NCBI GenBank assembly: GCA_002255315.1 | Contig: NCBD01000006.1 | Span: forward strand, 1-15,509 | Origin: Actinobacteria bacterium 21-64-8 | GTDB taxonomy: Bacteria > Actinomycetota > Acidimicrobiia > Acidimicrobiales > RAAP-2 | Reading direction: 5' to 3' | Length of the DNA stretch: 15,509 nucleotides | Translations under genes and position numbers: made by a program | The notes under the pieces: generated by a model | The model's input: only the letters and a program-made list of their open reading frames with translations | Database searches by the model: none | What the model was told of the DNA's origin: nothing | In this document: piece by piece, positions 8,625-14,850 of the stretch | Numbering within the stretch: the stretch's first letter is position 1 | Layout of the letters: every line of letters starts with the position of its first letter

Positions 8625-9526
8625 CGCGCTCGGGACTGGTGTCGATTCTCGGGCGGCCCAACGTTGGTAAGTCAACCCTGCTCAACCAGATCGTGGGCAC
8701 CAAGGTCTCGATCACCGCGTCCACGCCCCACACCACCCGCCAGGCGATTCGTGGCGTGGTGACCGAAAACGGTGTCCAAGTGATTTTTATTGACACCCCC
8801 GGGCTGCACCGGGCGAAGACTTCGCTCGGTGGTCGCTTGAACGAGACGGCGCGCGCGGCCAGTGACGGCGTCGACGTGGTCGTGGCGATGGTCGAGGCCA
8901 CCTCGGCGATCGGGCCCGGCGATCGCCTCGCGATTTCGACGATGCTTCAACACGCCCGCGGCGAACACGCAGCGATCCCGCTCGTGCTGGTGAACAAGAT
9001 GGACAAGGTGGCGCGCGAGAAGGTCGCCCAACAACTCTTGAACGTGAGCGACGCGGTCGCCGAAGTTGCCACCGCCATGGGCCAGCCCCAGCTCATCGAC
9101 GTCGTGGAGTACTTTCCCGTGTCGGCGCGCACCGGCGAGGGGGCGGCGGCCCTGCTCGCGTACCTGCAAAACCTCATGCCCGAAGGTCCCTACCTGTTTC
9201 CCGAAGACGAGGTCTCTGACGTGCCCGAAGCGATGTGGATCGCCGAGCTCGTGCGCGAGCAACTCGTGCGAAAGACCAAGCAGGAGTTACCCCACTCCAT
9301 CCACTGTCGCGTTACCGAGTTCGCGTGGCCCCACGTGACCGTCGAGATTCTGGTCGAGCGCGATAGTCAAAAGGGCATGGTGATTGGTAAGGGTGGCCAG
9401 CTCTTAAAAGACGTCGGCATCGCGGCGCGTCGCCAACTGCCAGAAGGCTGTTACTTAGAGTTACGCGTGTCGGTCGAACCCGGCTGGCAAAAGCGCAACG
9501 ACGCCCTAGATCGATTCGGGTATTAG
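8621..9526 (+). CDS. era: GTPase Era
   Basis: This 301-residue Era family GTPase binds 16S rRNA near its 3' end and checks 30S assembly. G1 is GRPNVGKS (11-18), the switch I region has TPHTTRQAIRG, G3 is DTPG (58-61), G4 is NKMD (125-128) and G5 is SARTG. The C-terminal KH domain carries the RNA-binding loop GKGGQLLKDVG from Gly256. The length is typical. The start is a GTG overlapping the CNNM stop (GTGA). It is the last gene of the hrcA operon. Its final 21 nt overlap the 3' end of the convergent TSUP gene, leaving no room for a separate intergenic terminator. Confidence 0.97.
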   Translation: MTRSGLVSILGRPNVGKSTLLNQIVGTKVSITASTPHTTRQAIRGVVTENGVQVIFIDTPGLHRAKTSLGGRLNETARAASDGVDVVVAMVEATSAIGPGDRLAISTMLQHARGEHAAIPLVLVNKMDKVAREKVAQQLLNVSDAVAEVATAMGQPQLIDVVEYFPVSARTGEGAAALLAYLQNLMPEGPYLFPEDEVSDVPEAMWIAELVREQLVRKTKQELPHSIHCRVTEFAWPHVTVEILVERDSQKGMVIGKGGQLLKDVGIAARRQLPEGCYLELRVSVEPGWQKRNDALDRFGY

Positions 9527-10375
9527 GACCACGTTGGCGCGGTGACGGCGCCACGACAACAGACCTACGAACGTCGCGAGGCCGAGGGTGGCGACGCCGA
9601 GCACGGCCACGGGTGCGCCGACGTACTTCAGGCCACTGAGTAACACCGTCGCCGTGATGACCAGGCGCAAGAGGTAACCGTTCGAGCGCGACGACAGCAA
9701 TGAGCCCACGATCACCATTGGCACCGAGCCCACGACGATCGAGGTCGTGAGCAAGAAGTTCACGTGATTAAAGAGCAGTGTGCCGAGCGTCGCACTCAGG
9801 GTGAGGGGCACCGACTGTGCGAGATCGGTGCCGACCAGTTGGTCGTTGCGAATGGTGGGGTAGAGCACGAGCAGCAGAACCACGATCAGTGAGCCCGCAC
9901 CGACCGAGGTCAGGCCCACCATGAAGCCACCCAGTGCACCCACGAGCGTCGTCGCGGTCCGTTTGGCGACGAGCTCGCGACTCGTCACGTGGGTCTGGCG
10001 TAGCGCGCGCGCGAGGATCGAGACGGCGCCCACGATCAGCGCCACGCCGAGCAGAACTTGAAGTAGGTGCTCGTGCGTAGGAGAGTGACCGAGTCGTGAC
10101 AACACGTAGGTGCCGGCAAAGGCGCCCGGCAGCGATCCATAACAGAGCGCACGCACGAGTTCGCCGTTGACGTTGTGGCGTTTCCAGTGCACCACCACGC
10201 CCGCGGGTTTCATGAAGAGCGCCGCCACGAGGTCCGACGTGATGGCGGCACTCGGCGCGACGCCAAAGAGCAAGACGAGCATGGGCGTCATGAGAGCCCC
10301 GCCACCAACCCCGGTCAGCCCGACGAGCAGCCCTACGACGGCACTCGCGAGCATGAGGGCGAAATCGAGGTGCAC
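9506..10375 (-). CDS. TSUP (TauE/SafE) family membrane transporter
   Basis: This 289-residue polytopic protein belongs to the TSUP family, formerly the sulfite exporter TauE/SafE family. The N-terminal helix motif GLTGVGGGALMTPMLVLLFG and its weaker internal echo VGLTSVGAGSLIVVLLL around the middle show the two-fold repeat of the family. About eight hydrophobic helices are visible. Members move sulfur-containing or organic anions; the substrate here is unknown. The GTG at 10375 is supported by AAGGAG (10385 to 10380), four bases upstream. The 3' end overlaps era on the opposite strand. It lies 69 nt downstream of dinG, across an AT-rich stretch that probably carries its own regulated promoter. 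Confidence 0.9.
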   Translation of the reverse strand: MHLDFALMLASAVVGLLVGLTGVGGGALMTPMLVLLFGVAPSAAITSDLVAALFMKPAGVVVHWKRHNVNGELVRALCYGSLPGAFAGTYVLSRLGHSPTHEHLLQVLLGVALIVGAVSILARALRQTHVTSRELVAKRTATTLVGALGGFMVGLTSVGAGSLIVVLLLVLYPTIRNDQLVGTDLAQSVPLTLSATLGTLLFNHVNFLLTTSIVVGSVPMVIVGSLLSSRSNGYLLRLVITATVLLSGLKYVGAPVAVLGVATLGLATFVGLLSWRRHRANVVLIPESI

Positions 10376-10400
10376 GGGACTCCTTAGTCAATTAAATCTA

Positions 10401-10422
10401 GTAAAATAGTAGTATATTGTAC
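10401..10422 (-). promoter_or_regulatory. AT-rich imperfect palindrome, candidate operator of the TSUP gene
   Basis: Arms GTAAAATA (10401-10408) and TATTGTAC (10415-10422) are inverted repeats matching at 7 of 8 positions, around a 6-base centre. The segment 10385-10422 is markedly AT-rich compared with everything around it. On the minus strand TATACT, a five-of-six -10 match, lies inside it, so a bound repressor would cover the promoter. I cannot name the regulator, and no -35 is convincing. Confidence 0.45.
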
Positions 10423-10444
10423 GAGAACGGTATGACGAGGGTTT

Positions 10445-12430
10445 TTACGATGAGGTCGACGTTTGTTCGTCGCGCAGCTCGGTGAGAAAACCGACGACGA
10501 CGGCCTTGTCGCGCGTGCGCTTCATCGGCGGCAGTGCACGAAACATGGTGGCGCGGTAGTTGGCGGTGGCGAGGCGCGTGTCGAGCACGGCGACGACGCC
10601 TCGATCGGTGGCGCTACGAATGAGCCGGCCTACGCCCTGGGCAAGGAGCATCGTTGCGCGGGGCAGGTCGACGTCGTAGAAGGGATTCGCGGCGCGCTCG
10701 CGGCGCGCTTCGGCGAGCGGGTCGTTCGGCACCGTAAAGGGCAAACGGTCGATCGTGACCAGGCTCAGTGAGTGACCCGGTACGTCGACGCCCTGCCAGA
10801 AACTCGTGACCGCGAAGAGGCTCGCTTCGTCGTCGCGTCGAAATTCGTCGATCAGGCGCTTGCGCGAGAGCCCGCCTTGTACGAGCACGGGAGTGTCGAG
10901 TCGCGGCGCGACCGCTTCGGCGACGCGCGCCATGACGGTACGGTTGGTAAAGAGCGCGAGGGTGCGCCCACCGGCGGCGGTGATGAGATCGATGAGTTCG
11001 TCGATAATGGCTGGTTCCGCGCGTTCGTCGTTACGCGCCGGCAGGTGCGCGGGCACGTAGAGCAAGGCGTGGTGCTGATAGTCAAAGGGACTCTCGACGC
11101 GCTCGACGAGTTGCTCGCCGAGGCCGAGCTGGCGCGGGAGGGCGTCGGGAATCGTGGCGCTCGTGAGTACGGCGCTGACGTGGCTCCACAGGTCGTCGGC
11201 GAGTCGAGGGCCCACGTCGACGAGCGACAGTTCGAGGTCGACGTCGTGGCTGCGCTTCGCGAGGAAGAGCAACTCTTCGTCGCGCACGCGGTGTAGACGC
11301 TCGAGATCATTGAGCACGTGCACGGCCGGTCCGAGGACGCGCGCCTTGCGGGCCTCTTCGTCGGCCGAGCTCGTGGGAAATTCGCGCACACGTTCGACGA
11401 GGGTAGTCATGAGTTCACTGACGCGCGCGAGAGCGAGCGCGGCCGCTTCGTCCAGTCCGCGCAGCACACCCGTCGCGAACTGTTCTTCGAGGACGTTCGC
11501 GAGTCGTTTAATCGCGGCGTCGAGATCATCGTGGAGCTCTCGTTTGCTCGCGCCGAGCAGAGTGCGACTGAGAGAGAGCACCCCGTAGAGTCGCGTGGCG
11601 TTGAGCGACGTGCCGAGCAACGTAGCAAAGATGTCACGGATTTCGTGCGCTTCGTCAAAGACCACGTATTCGTGGGCGGGCAGAAGCATCGAGCCCGACG
11701 CGAGATGACTCGCGTAGAGGTGGGCGTTCACGATGACAATTTGACTTTCACTGGCGCGGTCGCGGGCGAGTTCGGTGAAGCAGTGGGCACCTTGGGGGCA
11801 CTTCGCACGCGTCAAGCACTCTTGAGGGGTCACGGACAAGGCGCGCCACGCACGCGGATCGACCTCGAAACTCAGTTCGTCGCGGTCGCCGGTGTCGGTC
11901 TCGTCCATCCAGCGAAGTAGACGTTTGGTTTGATCAGTCACGGTTTTGGGCGCGTCGCTGCCGTCATCCAAGCTCAGCTGCGCGCCGCCACTGACTTGGT
12001 GGGCGCGATTGCGACAGAGATAATTCTGGCGACCCTTCAAGACCGCGACCTTCAGCGAGGCGAGGTGGTGGCGTAGTTGCGGTGCGTCGTTCGCGGCCAG
12101 TTGGTCTTGGAGGTTCTTGGTCGCGGTCGCGATGACGACACGCTCGCCGCTCAGCGCGGCGGGGATGAGGTACGCGAGCGACTTACCCACGCCAGTGCCC
12201 GCTTGAATCACGAGGGTGCGCCGCTCGCTCAGGGCACTGGCCACCGCCTGGATCATGACGCGCTGACCTTCACGATGCTCGCCGCCACCGGGCAGATCGC
12301 TCGTGACGCGTTCGAGCAAGGTCATCGCCGCCTCAACGTCGATGGTGACCTCGTCGTCGTGGAGTTGCACGCCACGCTCGTCGCCGACGTCGAGGTCGGG
12401 CGCCTCGTCGTCGGGATCAAAACTCTTCAC
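10445..12430 (-). CDS. dinG: DinG-type / XPD-like Fe-S ATP-dependent DNA helicase
   Basis: This 661-residue superfamily 2 helicase has the Q-like GGEHREGQRVMIQAV lead-in and Walker A AGTGVGKS (77-84). Four cysteines (Cys139, Cys205, Cys211, Cys217; the last three spaced C-x5-C-x5-C) are placed to hold an Fe-S cluster. A DEAH box lies at 259-262. Domain 2 contains SFWQGVDVPGHSLSLVTID and QGVGRLIRS. DinG helicases unwind 5' to 3' and resolve R-loops and forked or damaged substrates. The annotated GTG at 12430 adds an acidic 35-residue N-terminus with no clear ribosome binding site. An internal ATG at 12325 (residue 36) has GAGG five bases upstream and could be the real start. It follows the SIMPL gene by 40 nt and is probably cotranscribed with it. 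Confidence 0.93.
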   Translation of the reverse strand: MKSFDPDDEAPDLDVGDERGVQLHDDEVTIDVEAAMTLLERVTSDLPGGGEHREGQRVMIQAVASALSERRTLVIQAGTGVGKSLAYLIPAALSGERVVIATATKNLQDQLAANDAPQLRHHLASLKVAVLKGRQNYLCRNRAHQVSGGAQLSLDDGSDAPKTVTDQTKRLLRWMDETDTGDRDELSFEVDPRAWRALSVTPQECLTRAKCPQGAHCFTELARDRASESQIVIVNAHLYASHLASGSMLLPAHEYVVFDEAHEIRDIFATLLGTSLNATRLYGVLSLSRTLLGASKRELHDDLDAAIKRLANVLEEQFATGVLRGLDEAAALALARVSELMTTLVERVREFPTSSADEEARKARVLGPAVHVLNDLERLHRVRDEELLFLAKRSHDVDLELSLVDVGPRLADDLWSHVSAVLTSATIPDALPRQLGLGEQLVERVESPFDYQHHALLYVPAHLPARNDERAEPAIIDELIDLITAAGGRTLALFTNRTVMARVAEAVAPRLDTPVLVQGGLSRKRLIDEFRRDDEASLFAVTSFWQGVDVPGHSLSLVTIDRLPFTVPNDPLAEARRERAANPFYDVDLPRATMLLAQGVGRLIRSATDRGVVAVLDTRLATANYRATMFRALPPMKRTRDKAVVVGFLTELRDEQTSTSS

Positions 12431-12470
12431 CCGACGACTGTAGAGGCGCGTCGCGCGTAGGTTGAACTCG

Positions 12471-13235
12471 CTAGGCGTTCACTTGGTAGGTCACGCTCAC
12501 CCGCACGGTGACGCTTTGGGTGCCGGGGAGCAATCTCGTCTGGGTCGCCGCGCCCGACGTCGCGAAGGCACCAGGGAAGAAGGGGTACGGCGCCGGTGAG
12601 GACTGATTTTCTTGGTCGACAATCTTTAACGGTGCTCCGAGCGTAACGTCGCCGGCCCGGGCGAGGCTGGCCGCCGCCGCGTGCGCCGCCTTCATCGCTT
12701 TGGTTCGCGCACTCGCGAGCGCGCGCGATTGATCAGACTGCGAGAACGAGACACCGTTAAACGAGACGCCATTGCCCACCGCCGCGACCGCCGCGTCAAT
12801 CGCGCCACCGGCCTTGGCAATATTGTGCATCGTCACCTCCAAGGTATCCGAGACGTTAAAACCCGTCAGGTTGCCATTTTGATCGGTCATTTGATAGATG
12901 TTGAAATTGCTCGTCTGGAGATTCTTTTTTGTGGCACCCTGAGCCAGGAGTGCGCGCTCGAGCGACTTGACGCGAAGGTTGTTCACCTTGAGCGCCTCAG
13001 TCGCCTGGTTGCGCACGGTCGTCACGCCCAGTTGAAAGGTGACGGTGTCGGGCGCGCCCGTCACGGTGCCCGAACCAGTCACGTTTAAGGTTCGCGTGGG
13101 CGACGACGAGGCCGAGGCGTGCGAGGCGACGACGAGTGAGATCGCGGCGAGCACGACCGCGACGACTGCGGTGAGGGCCAGCAGGTCCCGAGCGGGCCTC
13201 GAGCGCGGGCCCGGGCGGTGAGCGGATTCGGTCAT
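12471..13235 (-). CDS. Exported SIMPL-domain (DUF541) protein
   Basis: This 254-residue secreted or membrane-anchored protein has a basic N-terminus, a hydrophobic segment (about 18-37) and an AxA signal-peptidase-like site (Ala40-Ser-Ala42). The mature part begins with TLNVTGSGTVTGAPDTVTFQLGV, the hallmark opening of SIMPL (DUF541) domains. LKVNNLRVKSLERALLAQGA and a C-terminal SVTVRVSVTYQV strand complete the fold. The segment between about residues 205 and 235 is rich in Pro, Ser and Ala and may be a loop. SIMPL proteins are periplasmic or cell-surface proteins with ill-defined function; oxidative-stress roles are reported for a few. AAGGAG lies four bases before the ATG at 13235. It is the first gene of the minus-strand run and diverges from uppS. 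Confidence 0.88.
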   Translation of the reverse strand: MTESAHRPGPRSRPARDLLALTAVVAVVLAAISLVVASHASASSSPTRTLNVTGSGTVTGAPDTVTFQLGVTTVRNQATEALKVNNLRVKSLERALLAQGATKKNLQTSNFNIYQMTDQNGNLTGFNVSDTLEVTMHNIAKAGGAIDAAVAAVGNGVSFNGVSFSQSDQSRALASARTKAMKAAHAAAASLARAGDVTLGAPLKIVDQENQSSPAPYPFFPGAFATSGAATQTRLLPGTQSVTVRVSVTYQVNA

Positions 13236-13264
13236 GGTGCTCCTTCATCGTGAGCGAGGCGGCT

Positions 13265-13293
13265 CTCATATCGACACTGTGCGCCAGTGTCTG
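13265..13293 (-). promoter_or_regulatory. Candidate SIMPL-gene promoter with embedded inverted repeat
   Basis: On the minus strand CAGACA (13293 to 13288) and TATGAG (13270 to 13265), each four of six to consensus, are separated by exactly 17 bp. A perfect inverted repeat, GACACTG-TGCGC-CAGTGTC (13273-13291), fills the spacer and touches the -35. This arrangement is typical of a repressor or MerR-like activator site. It could also act as a hairpin in a plus-strand transcript, but no gene reads into it from the left. Confidence 0.45.
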
Positions 13294-13345
13294 TTTCTTA
13301 CGGGAATCTTGACTGGGGCCCAAAAGTGGCGTGACGGGGGCGAAC

Positions 13346-13351
13346 TAGTTT
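13346..13351 (+). promoter_or_regulatory. uppS: Candidate -10 for leaderless uppS transcription
   Basis: TAGTTT fits the TAnnnT -10 pattern and ends six bases before the uppS GTG at 13358, so transcription would begin at or next to the start codon. There is no Shine-Dalgarno sequence before this GTG, which agrees with a leaderless mRNA. No -35 is convincing. Confidence 0.35.
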
Positions 13352-13357
13352 TGACGT

Positions 13358-14098
13358 GTGCCCGATCCACGTCCCGTGACGCCCCCTGGTTCGATTGAGC
13401 GCGCCTCGGTCCCGGCGCACGTGGCGATTGTCATGGACGGCAACGGCCGCTGGGCCCAGCGTCAGGGCCTGCCGCGTACTGAAGGTCATGGCGCTGGTGA
13501 GAAGGCGCTCGTGGACACCACTTATGGCGCCTTGAGCCTCGGGGTAAAGACCTTGACCGTCTACGCCTTTTCGACGGAAAACTGGCGCCGTCCAGTCGAT
13601 GAGGTGCGCTACTTGATGAACTTCAACAAGGGGCTCTTGGAGCGGCGTCAGCACGAACTTCACGAACAAGGCGTGCGCATCACCTTTTCGGGTCGACGTG
13701 AGTGGCGCGTACCTCGTGGGGTCGCCAAGCGCATGGACGAAGCCTCCGAGTTGACGAAGAAGAACAAAAAGATGACACTGAATATCGCCTTTAACTACGG
13801 GGGGCGCGCTGAGATCGTCGACGCCGTGCGCGCGATGTTTCGCGACGGCCTCGAAGCGAAAGACGTCGACGAGGCGGCGATTCGTCGCCGCCTGTACCAT
13901 CCCGAACTGGCCGATCCTGACCTCATCGTGCGTACCTCGGGTGAGTACCGGATCTCGAACTTCTTGTTGTGGGAGATGGCGTACTCCGAGCTCGTTTTTA
14001 CCGACGTGCTGTGGCCCGACTTTCGACGCGAAGATCTCTTCGGCGCGATCGAGGAGTACCAGCGGCGCGAACGCCGTTTTGGGGGACTCGATAAGTGA
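13358..14098 (+). CDS. uppS: Isoprenyl transferase / (di-trans,poly-cis)-undecaprenyl diphosphate synthase
   Basis: This 246-residue cis-prenyltransferase makes the polyprenyl diphosphate carrier used for peptidoglycan and other wall polymers. The diagnostic HVAIVMDGNGRWA contains the catalytic Asp27. GHGAGEKAL, YAFSTENWRRP and the C-terminal RTSGEYRISNFLLWEMAYSELVF (from Arg192) are the conserved substrate-binding blocks. The usual residue after RTSGE is often Gln; here it is Tyr197, a change I would treat as natural variation. Whether the product is C50 or C55 cannot be told. The GTG at 13358 fits the family N-terminus; a GTG at 13376 is an alternative. It heads the second plus-strand operon and overlaps the next gene by 4 nt. 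Confidence 0.96.
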   Translation: MPDPRPVTPPGSIERASVPAHVAIVMDGNGRWAQRQGLPRTEGHGAGEKALVDTTYGALSLGVKTLTVYAFSTENWRRPVDEVRYLMNFNKGLLERRQHELHEQGVRITFSGRREWRVPRGVAKRMDEASELTKKNKKMTLNIAFNYGGRAEIVDAVRAMFRDGLEAKDVDEAAIRRRLYHPELADPDLIVRTSGEYRISNFLLWEMAYSELVFTDVLWPDFRREDLFGAIEEYQRRERRFGGLDK

Positions 14099-14310
14099 GC
14101 GTGCGCCGAATCACGGCCGTGGTGCTCCTCGCGCTCTATCTCTTGTTGTGGGCCCTCGCCCTGTCGGGTGCGACGAGTCTCATCGAGCCGCTCGTGATTC
14201 CCCTAGCCCTCGCGGTTATGGTGGCCCTGGGCGTGGTCTTGAATCGTTACCTCGGTCTCACCCCGCGCAAGCAACACTTCCAAGAGCGTGACGATGAGCG
14301 AGAATCGTGA
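14095..14310 (+). CDS. Small two-helix membrane protein of unknown function
   Basis: This 71-residue protein is not assigned to a family I recognise. It has a short basic N-terminus (SVRR), a hydrophobic helix at about residues 6-25, a short SGATSLIEP link, a second helix at about 30-49, and a charged tail with KQHFQERDDERES. That pattern predicts a two-pass inner-membrane protein with both ends on the same, probably cytoplasmic, face. It begins at a GTG overlapping the uppS stop and ends overlapping the recO GTG, both as GTGA, so it is very likely translated. The position next to uppS suggests, but does not prove, a link to the membrane lipid-carrier pathway. Confidence 0.8.
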   Translation: MSVRRITAVVLLALYLLLWALALSGATSLIEPLVIPLALAVMVALGVVLNRYLGLTPRKQHFQERDDERES

Positions 14311-14645
14311 AGGAGTTCCGCGACGACGCGGTGGTGCTGCGCACCTATAAATCGGGCGAGGCAGACCGCATCGTGGTGCTGTACACCAGAGCCCACGGTA
14401 AGGTTCGCGTACTGGCGAAGGGGGCGCGAAAGTCGTCGAGCCGACTAGGTGCCACGCTCGAGACCTTGGGGTACGTCCGCGTCGATCTCGTGAAGTCGCG
14501 CGGAGCGTTCTATATTGCGCGCCACGTCGCACACCTTGATTCACTGCGCACGCTGCGCGACTCCTACACGCGCATCAGCGCGGGCTACGCGGTCGTCGAG
14601 GCGGTCGACGCGATTCCCTCCGAGGAGACGCCCGACGGCGAGTGA
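14307..14645 (+). CDS. recO: DNA repair protein RecO, N-terminal fragment
   Basis: These 112 residues form the RecO OB-fold domain: the opening FRDDAVVLRTYKSGEADRIV, then LYTRAHGKVRVLAKGARKSSSRLG, then ETLGYVRVDLV and an AHLDSLRTLRDSY helix region. RecO loads RecA on SSB-coated DNA together with RecR (and RecF in many bacteria). A normal protein has about 240-250 residues; here a TGA stops it just after VVEAVDAIPSEETPDGE, at the start of the helical domain. The RecO C-terminal tail follows directly in another frame (see 14646-14826). No cysteines remain, so any zinc site is lost. The start is a GTG overlapping the preceding gene. The gene is either truncated in the organism or damaged in the assembly. 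Confidence 0.85.
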   Translation: MKEFRDDAVVLRTYKSGEADRIVVLYTRAHGKVRVLAKGARKSSSRLGATLETLGYVRVDLVKSRGAFYIARHVAHLDSLRTLRDSYTRISAGYAVVEAVDAIPSEETPDGE

Positions 14646-14826
14646 CGCGCTGAGGCTTCTGCGGCGCATCACGGGGGGCCAACTCGCTGAGGTCCTGAGC
14701 GAAGCCGCTCCCGCGGGATCGGGTGACGTGATGGCTCTCGCCCAAGAGGCGATTGAAAATCACTTCGGACGCCGCCTTCGTGCTCCCGGCGCGACGGCGC
14801 CGAGTGCGCCGCTGCTTGACCATTAG
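14646..14826 (+). pseudogene. recO: Out-of-frame C-terminal remnant of recO
   Basis: Read in the frame starting at 14641, the DNA encodes S-D-A-L-R-L-L-R-R-I-T-G-G-Q-L-A-E-V-L, then ALAQEAIENHFGRRLRAP and a stop at 14824-14826. This resembles the last 60 residues of RecO: the ALRLLRRI-GG-L helix, and the EAIE-H--RRLR ending. It is shifted by one frame relative to the N-terminal fragment and has no start of its own before 14728. Joining the two pieces gives about 172 residues, roughly 75 short of a normal RecO, so a simple one-base error would not repair the gene. An internal deletion that also shifted the frame fits best. Confidence 0.75.
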
Positions 14827-14850
14827 GGTGCGCGTCGTGGCGAAAGACTA

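Noticed and set aside
11318..11920. 200-codon plus-strand open frame inside dinG
   Set aside because: It is antisense to the helicase DEAH and Fe-S region, so a shadow ORF.
13273..13291. Inverted repeat as a rho-independent terminator
   Set aside because: No gene reads into it from the left on the plus strand, and the following bases are not a continuous T-run. An operator role fits better.
13309..13314. TTGACT as a -35 box for uppS
   Set aside because: It is five of six to consensus, but the only -10-like hexamer before the gene (13346) is 31 bp away, too far for a normal promoter.
13298..13900. 200-codon minus-strand open frame over uppS
   Set aside because: It is opposite a conserved cis-prenyltransferase and would also cover the divergent promoter region.
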